DNA of 64,000 nucleotides from Candidatus Desulfovibrio trichonymphae (GTDB lineage Bacteria > Desulfobacterota > Desulfovibrionia > Desulfovibrionales > Desulfovibrionaceae), in assembly GCF_002355955.1 (NCBI RefSeq), contig NZ_AP017368.1, forward strand, positions 1 through 64,000, in the 5' to 3' direction. Shown here in pieces: positions 1 through 8,748 of this stretch (positions within the stretch are counted from its first letter, which is position 1; each line of letters begins with the position of its first letter). Under the pieces are notes generated by a model. It had not been told where the DNA came from, did no database searches, and worked only from the letters and a program-made list of their open reading frames with translations. Both the position numbers and the translations under genes were made by a program.

Positions 1-1413
1 ATGCAAGATCAATGGACAAAAATTTCTGAAAATCTCAAAAAAATGCTGGATTCCGGAACTTTTAAGGTTTGGATTGTCCCGTTACGTGTTGTCGTGCAAG
101 GGGATCGGCTTTGCATCGGCGCTCCCAACGCCTTTGTGGCGGACTGGCTGCGGCAGCGCATGCTGCTGCCCTTGCGGGAAGCTGCAGCGCCGGTGCTTGG
201 CCTTGCGCCCGAATCTGTGGATGTGCGCATTGAAGCCGCCGGACGGGACGCCGCGGCCGGGCAAGCCGTCTCTGGCGCCGGGAAACGCTGTCCGCCTGAG
301 GGCGGGTACGTCGGCGCGGTGCGCGCCGGGCTGCGGCAGATCTTACTGCCCCTGCCCGTTCCGGGAAGTCCTAGCAGGCCGGAGCAATGGCGATATTCCT
401 TTGACGATTTTGAAGTGGGGGTCAGCAACAGCGTTGCCGTTGCAGCCGCCCATGACGTCTGCAACAGCGCGGGCAGCGTCCGCACCCTTTTTGTGAATTC
501 CTCGTCCGGCCTCGGGAAAACCCATCTCTCCCACGCCGTGGGCAGGGCCATCAGTGAATCGCGTGGGAACGCGCGCGTGGGCTATCTGACGGCCGAGGAA
601 TTTGCGCGGCGTTTTGTCGCGGCCCTGCGCAGCCATGATGTGGAGTCTTTCAAGGCCCGTTTGCGCGATCTGGATGTTCTTTTGCTGGAAGACGTGCATT
701 TTTTTCAGGGTAAGGAAAAAATGCAGGACATGGCCTTGACCGTAGTCAAAAACATTGAGGCAAAAGGCGGGCGGACTATTTTTACCTCTTCGTTTTCACC
801 ACGCGAGCTGCAGCATATTGACAGTCAGCTTGTCTCGTATTTCTGCTCCGGCATTCTCACGAGGATGGATCGCCCCTCCAAAGAAATGCGTCGCCGTCTT
901 CTCGCGCGCAAGGCCAAAAGTTTTCAGGTGCTGCTGCCTGATGCCGTCTGTGATTTTTTGGCGTCGCGACTCAAGGGCGACATCCGCCAGTTGGAGTCCT
1001 GTCTGGAAAGCCTTATTTTTAAAGCCCGTCTGCTCAACTGCGGACTTGATCAGAAACTGGCGATGGAGGTGCTTGCCCAGTACGCCGGCGTGGAGTGCGG
1101 GCCGGCGGATATGGAGGCCATCATACGTCTTGTCTGTGAAAGTTATGGCCTAAGCGAAAATCAGCTCAACTCGCGTTCACGACGTCAAGAATGCGTGCTC
1201 GGCCGCAACACTATTTATTATCTGGCGCGCAAGCACACGGATCTTTCGCTTGAGGAAATAGGTGAAAAATTTAACCGTCGGCATTCCACGGTGATCAAGG
1301 GCATCACCTCTGTGGAGCGTGAAATTTCCAAAGAATCCACGTTGGGCCGTCAGATTGCGAAAGCCGTGCATCTTATCGAACGCAATGCCGGCCTTGGGGT
1401 CATACAGCCCTGA
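1..1413 (+). CDS. dnaA: Chromosomal replication initiator DnaA
   Basis: 470-residue AAA+ initiator that binds DnaA boxes and opens oriC. Domain I is the first ~80 residues. The AAA+ core has a Walker A at about residues 167-174 (SSSGLGKTHL) and a Walker B at about 227-234 (LLLEDVHFF). The C-terminal helix-turn-helix domain IV covers about 375-460 and contains LSLEEIGEKFNRRHSTVIKG. The first glycine of the usual GxxxxGKT loop is replaced by serine, although the key GKT is kept. Translation starts at base 1 of the window, so upstream signals and any oriC on that side cannot be seen. It converges with the tyrA-like gene, with only 9 bases between the stops. Identity is certain from the domain pattern. 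Confidence 0.97.
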   Translation: MQDQWTKISENLKKMLDSGTFKVWIVPLRVVVQGDRLCIGAPNAFVADWLRQRMLLPLREAAAPVLGLAPESVDVRIEAAGRDAAAGQAVSGAGKRCPPEGGYVGAVRAGLRQILLPLPVPGSPSRPEQWRYSFDDFEVGVSNSVAVAAAHDVCNSAGSVRTLFVNSSSGLGKTHLSHAVGRAISESRGNARVGYLTAEEFARRFVAALRSHDVESFKARLRDLDVLLLEDVHFFQGKEKMQDMALTVVKNIEAKGGRTIFTSSFSPRELQHIDSQLVSYFCSGILTRMDRPSKEMRRRLLARKAKSFQVLLPDAVCDFLASRLKGDIRQLESCLESLIFKARLLNCGLDQKLAMEVLAQYAGVECGPADMEAIIRLVCESYGLSENQLNSRSRRQECVLGRNTIYYLARKHTDLSLEEIGEKFNRRHSTVIKGITSVEREISKESTLGRQIAKAVHLIERNAGLGVIQP

Positions 1414-1422
1414 AACACCCGA

Positions 1423-2202
1423 TCATATTGTATCTGAGTCTATCCGCGCATCTTTCCACCACCACTGAGCTTTTTCACACAGCAGGTCAATATCGCCACT
1501 CGCGGCCAGATTGAACATCTGGCGATACTGGTGCACGGCTTCGTGGCTGTGGGGGTTGGCCTCAAACAATCCGGCAAAAAGTCTTGCGTCTTCCGTGAGC
1601 ATTTTTTTTGCCGCGTTGAGCCTGCGCCTGAATGAAGGCGTTACAAAGGGCAGCAGATCGTCTTTTTGTGCCAGCAGGGCGAAATAAGCCAGAGTCGTGA
1701 TGAAGTTCATACCCTGTATGCGGGCCATGGCTTGATCGTGCCGTTGCGCGGTTGTTTCAAAAACGCGGCAACCGATGGCGTCAAAAAAGCCGTTTAGAAG
1801 CGCAATATGTTTCGGCCCGGCATTGCGGCCGGGGGTGACGGCCACGGGCAGATCTTCGTCCACAGCGGACGTCGGTCCGAATAGTGGATGGGTTCCCACA
1901 ACCGGGCCTTGCCAGTGCCGCTCCATCTGCCGCATAGGCTGTTCTTTCACGGAAGTGATGTCGGCGAGCACAGCGTAGCGCGGCAAGTGACGGCATGCCC
2001 TTGTCAGGGTTGCTTCAAAAAAAGCGGCGGGCACGCAAATCAGGGCCATGTCAGCGTCCGCGCACGTTTTTTCAAGCATGTCCGGCGTAAGCGGCATATC
2101 CGCGCCTGCCGCGTCAAGTCCGGCGGCGACGGCCCTGTTGCAGAACATGGCGCCCATGCGTCCGCGCGAGCCGATGACGGCTGTCTTGCGTGGCGTTTTC
2201 AT
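1423..2202 (-). CDS. tyrA: Prephenate dehydrogenase (TyrA family)
   Basis: 259-residue NAD(P)-dependent dehydrogenase converting prephenate to 4-hydroxyphenylpyruvate in tyrosine synthesis. The N-terminal dinucleotide-binding loop is IGSRGRMGAMF, followed by the family motif VGTHPLFGPTS at about residues 100-110. A start at 2202 is preferred because its ATG overlaps the TGA of the upstream EPSP synthase as ATGA, the usual translational coupling; an upstream in-frame ATG at 2217 lies inside that gene. It is the last gene of the minus-strand aromatic operon, so it should share the leader-peptide control seen upstream of the first gene. Confidence 0.92.
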   Translation of the reverse strand: MKTPRKTAVIGSRGRMGAMFCNRAVAAGLDAAGADMPLTPDMLEKTCADADMALICVPAAFFEATLTRACRHLPRYAVLADITSVKEQPMRQMERHWQGPVVGTHPLFGPTSAVDEDLPVAVTPGRNAGPKHIALLNGFFDAIGCRVFETTAQRHDQAMARIQGMNFITTLAYFALLAQKDDLLPFVTPSFRRRLNAAKKMLTEDARLFAGLFEANPHSHEAVHQYRQMFNLAASGDIDLLCEKAQWWWKDARIDSDTI

Positions 2203-3590
2203 GCAATGCGGCTCCATAGCTTCCAGAAATCCGGAAAAGACTTGCGCACTACAGCGGGATCGTCAATGCGCGTCGCCATGTTCGTGTCTGACGCGCCGCA
2301 GCCGAGCAGAGCCAGCGACATGGCGATGCGGTGATCGTTGTGCGTTACCAGCGTCAGGCCGTCCACCAGACGCGGGCGCGTCGGGTGCAGACCATGGACG
2401 AGCAGACCGTCAGGCGCTTCCTCCACGCGCACGCCGGCCTTGCGCAGTTCTGTTGCCGGGGCCGTGATGCGGTCTGATTCCTTGAAACGCAGATGGGCGA
2501 CATTGCTGATACGCGTGGTTCCTTGAGCAAACGCGGCCAGCGCCGCCACTGTGGGCGCGAGATCCGGGCAGGAACTCATGTCCGCATCCATGCCGTGTAG
2601 CGTTGAAGGGTAAACGGTGACGGAGTGCCCTTCAACGGCAAGGCGCGCGCCCATGTTTTTAAGAATGTCCAAAAAGGCTCGATCTCCCTGCAGCGAGTCT
2701 GTGCGCAGTCCTTCCACCCGCACAGGCACATGTCCCAGCGCGCCAGCCGCCAGCAGATAGGAGGCGTTCGACCAGTCCCCCTCCACAGTGTAGCTGCCGG
2801 CTTTGTACACGCCGGGTTTCACGGTCACGCGCAGACAGCCGGGCTGCACGGCTTGTATGGCACGCCGCTTTGCATCGTCCGTGTCCTGCCATTGGGCTTC
2901 GGCATGGGGCCGTGTCTGCACACTGAAGCGTATGTTGAAATCCTCAAGACATTGCAGGGTCAGCCCCACATAGGGCCAAGATACAGCCTTGTGCCCGCCC
3001 GGTTCCAGCGTCAGCTGCGTGCGCGCAAGCGGCGCGGCGAGCAGCAGCCCGGAAAAATACTGGCTTGAAATGTCCATGCCTATTGTGACAAGACCGTTGC
3101 ACCGCGCCGGGTCAAGCCCTTGCGCTTCCAGCAGCAGCGGGGGGCAGCCCGGTGTTTGTTCAAAGCGTATGCGGGCGCCGAGGCGCGTCAAGGCGCCCGC
3201 CAGTTCCGCGATGGGGCGCTCGTGCATGCGCTGCGCGCCGTGGATGCGAAAAAATCCCCGTCCAGAGGCCAGCACGGCCGTAAGCAGGCGGCAGGTAGTG
3301 CCGGATTCATGCACATCACAGGCAAGCGGCGTGCCGTCCGCGCTGTTTCCGCGTGGCCCGGCGGCCATGCCCCTGACTTCCCATCCCGTTTTTTCTGGCA
3401 AGGCTCTCATCCCCGCGCCCGCAGCGCAAAGAATGTTACGGGTGCGCTCCAGGTCCTGACTTTCAAGGGCATTGCGCACACAGGAAACGCCGTGCGCCAG
3501 CGCCGCGCCGATCAGATACCGGTGCGACGCGGATTTGGAGGCCGGGGCCGTAACCGCAACAGCGTCGTCAGAACGCATTGTTTTTGTCAT
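2199..3590 (-). CDS. aroA: 3-phosphoshikimate 1-carboxyvinyltransferase (EPSP synthase)
   Basis: 463-residue enzyme joining shikimate 3-phosphate and phosphoenolpyruvate to 5-enolpyruvylshikimate 3-phosphate. The N-terminal substrate-binding motif is present as APASKSASHRYLIGAALA, and the C-terminal half has KESDRI and HNDHRIAMSLALLG, both family hallmarks. It overlaps the upstream pheA by four bases and the downstream tyrA by four bases, so these three genes are translationally coupled. Length is slightly above the usual ~430 residues but the domains are complete. Confidence 0.95.
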   Translation of the reverse strand: MTKTMRSDDAVAVTAPASKSASHRYLIGAALAHGVSCVRNALESQDLERTRNILCAAGAGMRALPEKTGWEVRGMAAGPRGNSADGTPLACDVHESGTTCRLLTAVLASGRGFFRIHGAQRMHERPIAELAGALTRLGARIRFEQTPGCPPLLLEAQGLDPARCNGLVTIGMDISSQYFSGLLLAAPLARTQLTLEPGGHKAVSWPYVGLTLQCLEDFNIRFSVQTRPHAEAQWQDTDDAKRRAIQAVQPGCLRVTVKPGVYKAGSYTVEGDWSNASYLLAAGALGHVPVRVEGLRTDSLQGDRAFLDILKNMGARLAVEGHSVTVYPSTLHGMDADMSSCPDLAPTVAALAAFAQGTTRISNVAHLRFKESDRITAPATELRKAGVRVEEAPDGLLVHGLHPTRPRLVDGLTLVTHNDHRIAMSLALLGCGASDTNMATRIDDPAVVRKSFPDFWKLWSRIA

Positions 3591-4807
3591 GGCGCATTGT
3601 CCCCGCAGTTGTCGTCGGACTTGTCTTTATCCGAATGCGGACGGTCAAGCTGTGGCCCTGTGGGGTAGGAGCCTAGGATGCGGAAGCTCGTGCAGACTTC
3701 GTGTAACTGTGCCAGCAGGCAGGCGTGCTGCGGGGCGGTAAGGTCGCTTTCCACATCCGCAAAAAAAACATAACGCCAGCAGTGGCCGCGCAGGGGGCGT
3801 GATTCGAGTTTGCGCATGTTGATGCCGTTTTTTGCCAGCAGTTCCAGCACGGCTGAAAGCGCACCGGCTTTGTCAGGCAGTGTGAACAGCACGGATGTTT
3901 TGTCCGCGCCGGCGCCGGCGGATGGACGGGGCACGGCCTGCCTCTGCTGCGCCGCTTTCGGCCCTATGATGACAAAGCGCGTCCAGTTGTCCTGTTCATC
4001 TTCAATGCTGCGGGCAAGGACGGCAAGGCCGGTTATGTCGGCAAGCTTGCCGTGACCTATGGCTGCCGCATTGTTTTGCGCCGCCGCGCGATGGGCTGCC
4101 GCGGCGGTAGACTCCACCGGCGCAAGACCGGCATTGGGCAAATGGGCGCGCAGCCAGCTTCCGCACTGGGCCAGCGGCTGCGGATGGGAATAGACAACGT
4201 CAATGGCGGCGATCGATCGGGCATTACTCAACAGGCAGTGTGAAATGCGTGAAAAAAGTTCCGCCTGAATAAAGACATCGTGCTTTAAAAAAAGGTCAAA
4301 GCTCACGCCCACCGTGCCTTGGAGCGAATTTTCCAGCGGCACGACGCCAAGCTCGCACCGACCGGATGTTATTTCTTCAAAAACTCGGGATATGTCGCCG
4401 CAGGGGTGAAAGCTGACCGCGTGTCCGAGATACTCCACGCCGGCAAAGTAAGAAAACGTTCCTTCAGGCCCGAGGTAGGCCACGTTTTGCGGCCGCTGCA
4501 ACACACGTGAGGAGGAGAATATCTCACGCCATATCGTCCTCAGATGTTCCTCCGGCAGCGGGCCTGTATTGCTGAGAACAAGGTTGTCCATCACTTCGCG
4601 TTCACGCAGGGGGTTGAAGATGATGCCTGGCACGCTCGCCTTGATGCGGCCGACTTTAATGCTCAGGGCCGAGCGGCGGTTGAAAAGCTTCAGCAGTGCC
4701 GCGTCCGTGGCGTCAATGGCCGCGCGGATAGCGGCAAGATGGTCTGTTGGAGTGCTGCTCCCCGCGGGGATATTGCTGTGCCGGTCGTGCGCGTTCGTGG
4801 CATTCAT
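3587..4807 (-). CDS. pheA: Bifunctional chorismate mutase / prephenate dehydratase
   Basis: 406-residue P-protein for phenylalanine synthesis. Residues ~15-100 form an AroQ chorismate mutase helical domain (LAAIRAAIDATDAALLKL). The prephenate dehydratase domain follows, beginning VAYLGPEGTFSYFA and including GVVPLENSLQGTVG. A C-terminal ACT regulatory domain (residues ~300-380) carries NGINMRKLESRP, the ESRP motif of phenylalanine feedback sites. The ATG at 4807 is chosen because an AGGAGG ribosome site lies just upstream and the longer frame would run into the preceding gene. It sits four bases after the DHQ synthase stop. Confidence 0.95.
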   Translation of the reverse strand: MNATNAHDRHSNIPAGSSTPTDHLAAIRAAIDATDAALLKLFNRRSALSIKVGRIKASVPGIIFNPLREREVMDNLVLSNTGPLPEEHLRTIWREIFSSSRVLQRPQNVAYLGPEGTFSYFAGVEYLGHAVSFHPCGDISRVFEEITSGRCELGVVPLENSLQGTVGVSFDLFLKHDVFIQAELFSRISHCLLSNARSIAAIDVVYSHPQPLAQCGSWLRAHLPNAGLAPVESTAAAAHRAAAQNNAAAIGHGKLADITGLAVLARSIEDEQDNWTRFVIIGPKAAQQRQAVPRPSAGAGADKTSVLFTLPDKAGALSAVLELLAKNGINMRKLESRPLRGHCWRYVFFADVESDLTAPQHACLLAQLHEVCTSFRILGSYPTGPQLDRPHSDKDKSDDNCGDNAP

Positions 4808-4811
4808 GCCG

Positions 4812-5795
4812 CTATGCCTCCTGAATGTCTTCACGCACCCGCATGCCGAAATGGCGGCCCGCCGCATCTGTGCGGCAAAGCACAAGGTCACCTTCTTTCA
4901 GGCTGACAACGCTTACAGGTGTACCGTCCGGGGCGGTAAGGCGTATGGTTTCGGCATTTTGCAAAAAAACGCCGCCTGTTCTGATGCCGTCTTCGGCCTC
5001 GGCTCTCGCTTCTATCAGCAGCATGGGCCGCACTTCAATTTTAACGCGGCCCACAGTGGACAGACGGGTTTCACCCCGCGCGTTGACAATGAGTATTTCC
5101 TGCCCGGCGACAAGCTCGCTCAGATAGGTGGTTTTATCGCCGGGTAGACGAATATAGGCGTGCACGGCGCCTGCGTTAACGCGAAAGGGGCGGGCGGCTA
5201 CATATTCGTTGTGCTCTGTTTCGGCGTGCACAAGAAAGGTAAAGGCACTGGAGTTGCCCGTCAGCATGCCTTCGCCGTGGCGCAACAACGAGAGCGTGTC
5301 CGCGCAGACGCGGTGCCCGAGGCCCGCCGGCGTGACGCCTGTTATCACGCAGGGCCCCAGCTTTTCCCTGCCTTGGAAGAGTTTGCACGCGGCTACAACC
5401 TCCTTGAGATCGGCCTCGGTCTCGGGCAAGACAACAACGCCGGTCACGCCGCGCTCCAGAATGCCGGACGCAAGGCGCGCTTCGTCAAGAGAGCCTGCCT
5501 CGGCGAACACCTGATTGCTCTGGGCCAGCAGATTTTCTACGGGAATGACTTCCCAGCCGCGCGCAAGGATGACGCGTTCACCCTTGCTCATGAGGGCCAG
5601 TGCGTTTTCTTCATCGCTTTTTGACTTGAGGGCGAGGAGCGTTGTTTCTTCCGCCGCCCAAACAGTGCAGCGGGCCAGCGCCGCTGTCTGCTCCACAACC
5701 CCGGATGGCACGATAAGACCGTCCACACCTGATTCCAGCGCCAGCGTCACTTGGTTTTTGCTGTAGGGAACACAGCGAAAATATATCTGCGGCAT
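4812..5795 (-). CDS. 3-dehydroquinate synthase II (archaeal-type AroB')
   Basis: 327-residue NAD-dependent enzyme that oxidatively deaminates and cyclises 2-amino-3,7-dideoxy-D-threo-hept-6-ulosonate to 3-dehydroquinate. It is unrelated to classical AroB. Family features visible are LPETEADLKEVVAAC in the first half and the C-terminal half rich in short strands (VNARGETRLSTVGRVKIEVRPML). The start at 5795 (MPQIYF) has GGGAGA upstream and lies one base after the ADH synthase stop. Pairing with ADH synthase immediately upstream confirms the alternative shikimate entry known from archaea and several deltaproteobacterial groups. Confidence 0.92.
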   Translation of the reverse strand: MPQIYFRCVPYSKNQVTLALESGVDGLIVPSGVVEQTAALARCTVWAAEETTLLALKSKSDEENALALMSKGERVILARGWEVIPVENLLAQSNQVFAEAGSLDEARLASGILERGVTGVVVLPETEADLKEVVAACKLFQGREKLGPCVITGVTPAGLGHRVCADTLSLLRHGEGMLTGNSSAFTFLVHAETEHNEYVAARPFRVNAGAVHAYIRLPGDKTTYLSELVAGQEILIVNARGETRLSTVGRVKIEVRPMLLIEARAEAEDGIRTGGVFLQNAETIRLTAPDGTPVSVVSLKEGDLVLCRTDAAGRHFGMRVREDIQEA

Positions 5796-5796
5796 G

Positions 5797-6594
5797 TTAT
5801 TCTCCCATTGTCGCGAGGGCGTCGTCCACGTCGGCGTCTTCATGCACGATGGCGCGCAAGGCCTTGATCAGGGCAACACGGCGGGGATGCTGAAAGACGT
5901 TGCGGCCTACGGATATGCCGGCGCCACCCGCCATGAGAGAATCGTGCACCATTTCCAGAATCTGCCGTGTGGAGTCCATGAGTTCTCCGCCCGCAATGAG
6001 CACAGGCACACAGCACGCAGCAATCACTTCGGAAAAGCTCTCCACATCGCCGGTGTAGGACACTTTGACAATATCCGCCCCGAGTTCCACGCCTACGCGT
6101 GCGCAGTGCGCCACAATTTCAGGAGCATAGCCGTTGTGTACCTGAGGGCCGCGTGCGTATATCATGGCGAGCAGCGGCATGCCCCAGCTGTCGCAGGCTT
6201 CCGCCACTTTGCCCATATCCGTGAGCATCAGACGCTCGTTAGGATCGCCCAGATTGACATGTACGGAAACGCAGTCCGCGCCCTGTTTAATGCCTTCCTC
6301 CACCGTGCCGACCAGCGTTTTTGTGTTGCCGGAGGGAGAAAGGGCCGTGGAGGCGGAAAGATGCACAATGAGGCCGATATCCTGGCCCGCGCTACGGTGG
6401 GAGCACCGCACAAGTCCCTTGTGCATGAGCACCGCATCCGCTCCGCCCAGCGCCATGTCGTTCACGGCTTGGCGCATGTCGATAAGGCCGTCCACCGCGC
6501 CTATGGTGACGCCGTGGTCCATGGGCACAATAATGGTGCGGCCGTTTTCACGGTTGATAATGCGTTCAAGACGTACTTTTTTGCCAAGATACAT
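5797..6594 (-). CDS. 2-amino-3,7-dideoxy-D-threo-hept-6-ulosonate (ADH) synthase
   Basis: 265-residue class I aldolase of the FbaB/DeoC-like fold, the first enzyme of the archaeal-type aromatic pathway. Visible signature regions are PMDHGVTIGAVDGLID near the N terminus, VSVHVNLGDPNE in the middle, and VKVSYTGDVESF with the Schiff-base lysine. The GGAGISVGRNVFQH phosphate-binding loop is near the end. It is the first structural gene of the aromatic operon. Its 5' leader carries an aromatic-rich leader peptide and terminator, so expression should respond to charging of Phe, Tyr and Trp tRNAs. Confidence 0.93.
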   Translation of the reverse strand: MYLGKKVRLERIINRENGRTIIVPMDHGVTIGAVDGLIDMRQAVNDMALGGADAVLMHKGLVRCSHRSAGQDIGLIVHLSASTALSPSGNTKTLVGTVEEGIKQGADCVSVHVNLGDPNERLMLTDMGKVAEACDSWGMPLLAMIYARGPQVHNGYAPEIVAHCARVGVELGADIVKVSYTGDVESFSEVIAACCVPVLIAGGELMDSTRQILEMVHDSLMAGGAGISVGRNVFQHPRRVALIKALRAIVHEDADVDDALATMGE

Positions 6595-6635
6595 GCGCCC
6601 CCCTTTTCTTATGCTTTGATCTTGCCGGATGCGCC

Positions 6636-6670
6636 AAAAAAAGGGCCGCAGGCAGACACGCCTGCGGCCC
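6636..6670 (-). terminator. Attenuator terminator of the aromatic operon
   Basis: On the minus strand GGGCCGCAGG and CCTGCGGCCC form a perfect 10-bp GC-rich stem around an 8-base loop (6653-6660), followed directly by seven T (6642-6636). It lies between the aromatic leader peptide and the first structural gene, about 40 bases before its start, where an attenuator terminator would be. Confidence 0.88.
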
Positions 6671-6694
6671 CTTGAACTTCAGCAATAACGGATG

Positions 6695-6796
6695 TCAGCG
6701 AAGTCCCCCACCACAGGCTTCGGTAAAGTACGCAAAATAATACCAGCTCAGGCCGGTGGCGTACGGGGAAGCAAAGATGGGGACAGTGTTGCGCAT
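6695..6796 (-). CDS. Aromatic operon leader peptide (33 aa, attenuator)
   Basis: A 33-codon open frame, ATG at 6796 and TGA at 6695-6697, with a GGAG ribosome site about ten bases upstream. The peptide holds the run SWYYFAYF plus a further Phe and Tyr: in total one Trp, four Tyr and three Phe. It ends 24 bases before a perfect 10-bp stem followed by seven T. This is the classic architecture of a trp/phe-type attenuator: ribosome stalling at aromatic codons would favour an antiterminator. Covering all three aromatic residues fits control of a common shikimate/Phe/Tyr operon. Function is inferred from architecture. Confidence 0.85.
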   Translation of the reverse strand: MRNTVPIFASPYATGLSWYYFAYFTEACGGGLR

Positions 6797-6823
6797 AATC
6801 AAGTTACTCCGTATCCAAAGTGT

Positions 6824-6852
6824 TGTCTAACTGTTGCGTGAAAATTTGTCAA
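6824..6852 (-). promoter_or_regulatory. Candidate sigma-70 promoter of the aromatic operon
   Basis: Perfect TTGACA at 6852-6847, a 17-base spacer and a weaker TAGACA at 6829-6824, read on the minus strand, about 30 bases upstream of the leader peptide start. Only pattern match; no transcription data. Confidence 0.55.
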
Positions 6853-6857
6853 CAGGA

Positions 6858-6876
6858 AATATTGAGAATCATTATT
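6858..6876. promoter_or_regulatory. Fur-box-like sequence
   Basis: AATATTGAGAATCATTATT matches the classical 19-base Fur consensus at 15 of 19 positions by eye. It lies directly upstream of the -35 box of the aromatic operon promoter and about 60 bases from an A/T-rich stretch on the other side. Iron control of the operon is only a possibility. Confidence 0.4.
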
Positions 6877-7278
6877 GCCCGGTTAAGCGACAAGAGATAA
6901 TAGAGTAAATTAATTATTATTTTTTATTTTTCGTCGTTGCGGATTCAGGAGTTCTTTCAAAGTCGAGTTACCAGGCAGATTGAGTTGGACAAGCTGGAAA
7001 AGCTGTTGGATGGAGGAGCTGAATTCGCAATTTTTGATACGCCAGAATTAGCTGTATGGTCCGGCAAATTTTGTCACACTCGGGCATCGGTCACACATAA
7101 CCATGCTGAAATTCCTTCCCGGAAAAAGTATGTGCGTCAGACGCAAATGCACGGGATGGGATGACAACTTTTTAACCTCGGCCCCGGCTGCCGAGTTTGT
7201 TTGATTTATTCGCTTGCCCTGCGTTTTCCTACAGTTCACTGCCGGCGGAGACAGCGGCCCTGCAAATATTTTTGCATT
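6877..7278. other. Intergenic region, no assigned gene
   Basis: AT-rich start, then a short open frame on the plus strand (6937-7164, 75 codons beginning RIQEFFQSRVTRQIELDKLEKLLDGG). It has a protein-like first half but no clear ribosome site and I do not recognise it; it may be a gene relic. At about 7171-7196 CTCGGC and GCCGAG form a small stem that could end the ffh transcript on the minus strand or a short plus-strand transcript. Confidence 0.4.
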
Positions 7279-8748
7279 TCACCGTTTATTTTTTTTTCGG
7301 CGTTCTTTCTTTTTCCTTTTATTCCCACCGGACGAGCGCCCCGTGGGCAGGGCATGCTCCATGCCCGGAAATCCGGGTATCATGCCGGTGGATGGCATTG
7401 CCCCGTGCGGCAAATTCGCCATGCCGGTCAGGCCGGCCTTGCTGGCCATCATGCATTTCATCATTCTGCGCATCTGCTCAAACTGTCGCACCATCTGATT
7501 GACCTGAGCCACGGTCACGCCGGCGCCTCCGGCTATGCGCACGCGGCGGCTGCCGTTCAGCATGTCGGGATTGCAGCGTTCGGCCATGGTCATGGAATTG
7601 ATAATCGCCTCCGTATGCGCCAGTTCCTTTTCCCGCATCGCGCCGCTGGCCTCGGCCAGTTTTTCCCGCAGCCCGCCGAGCCCCGGAATCATTTTTAAAA
7701 TGCCATCAAGCGAACCTAACTTTTTAATACGCCGCATCTGTGTGCGAAAATCCTCCAAATCAAACGTGGCCTTTTGCATCTTGCGGGCGAGCGCCTCGGC
7801 TTCTTCAGCATTAATGGCGGACTGGGCTTTTTCCACCAGCGTCAGTACATCACCCATACCAAGAATGCGTCCGGCAATTCGGTCAGGATGAAAAATATCC
7901 ATCTCAGACAGTTTTTCTCCGACACCCACAAACTTCACAGGCGTGCCCGTCACCGCGTGGATAGAAAGCGCCGCGCCGCAGCGCGCGTCGCCGTCCATCT
8001 TTGTCAGCACAACGCCTGTCAGGCCGAGACGCCCGTTAAAAGCCTCGGCCACCGTCACGGCGTCCTGACCGGTCATGGCGTCGGCCACAAAAAGAATTTC
8101 CTGCGGGCTGACAGCCGCCTTGATGGCGGAGAGCTCTTCCATCAGGGTTTCGTCCACATGCAGGCGACCGGCCGTATCCAGCAGCAGCACCGTGGCCTGA
8201 ATATCCTCGCCGCGGGCTTTTTCCATCGCGGCAAGCGCTATCTCCACGGGATTCATGTCTATGCTGGAGGGAAAAGAAGGTATGTCAAGCTGCTTTGCCA
8301 GCACCGCAAGCTGTTCGATGGCCGCCGGACGGTACACGTCCGCGGGCACGAGGTAAGGGCGCAATTTCTGCTTGCGCAGTAGGTTGGCAATTTTTGCAGC
8401 CGACGTTGTTTTGCCTGATCCCTGCAAACCAACGAGCATTATCACCGCGGGCTGACGGCCCTGCAGGTTGAGCCTTGCCGTTTCTCCGCCAAGCAGCGCG
8501 ACGAGCTCGCCATGAACAATTTTGACAACCTGCCGGGCAGGGTTGACGCCCTTGATCATCTCCTGCCCAAGGCATTGTTCACGCACGCGCTCCACAAAGT
8601 CCTTGACAACCATGAAATTGACGTCCGCTTCCAGCAGCGCAAGCCGCACTTCGCGCAGGCCGCCCTGTACGTTTTCTTCAACCAGGCGGCCGCCCCTGCC
8701 GAAGGAGCGGAATACGCCGGAAAGTCTGTCAGAGAGTCTCTCGAACAT
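7279..8748 (-). CDS. ffh: Signal recognition particle GTPase Ffh
   Basis: 489-residue SRP54 homologue that binds 4.5S RNA and signal sequences for co-translational membrane targeting. The N domain is residues 1-~90. The G domain has GLQGSGKTT, DTAGRLHVDE and TKMDGDARCG. The C-terminal M domain (~300-440) is methionine-rich and ends in a long lysine/arginine tail. The ATG at 8748 (MFERLSDRLSG) is the family start; an upstream in-frame TTG is not needed. The usual downstream neighbour rpsP is not present here. Confidence 0.96.
   Translation of the reverse strand: MFERLSDRLSGVFRSFGRGGRLVEENVQGGLREVRLALLEADVNFMVVKDFVERVREQCLGQEMIKGVNPARQVVKIVHGELVALLGGETARLNLQGRQPAVIMLVGLQGSGKTTSAAKIANLLRKQKLRPYLVPADVYRPAAIEQLAVLAKQLDIPSFPSSIDMNPVEIALAAMEKARGEDIQATVLLLDTAGRLHVDETLMEELSAIKAAVSPQEILFVADAMTGQDAVTVAEAFNGRLGLTGVVLTKMDGDARCGAALSIHAVTGTPVKFVGVGEKLSEMDIFHPDRIAGRILGMGDVLTLVEKAQSAINAEEAEALARKMQKATFDLEDFRTQMRRIKKLGSLDGILKMIPGLGGLREKLAEASGAMREKELAHTEAIINSMTMAERCNPDMLNGSRRVRIAGGAGVTVAQVNQMVRQFEQMRRMMKCMMASKAGLTGMANLPHGAMPSTGMIPGFPGMEHALPTGRSSGGNKRKKKERRKKNKR

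Noticed and set aside
6600-6675. Possible riboswitch before the aromatic operon
   Set aside because: The stem, T-run and aromatic leader frame are fully explained by a leader-peptide attenuator; no ligand-binding core was recognised.
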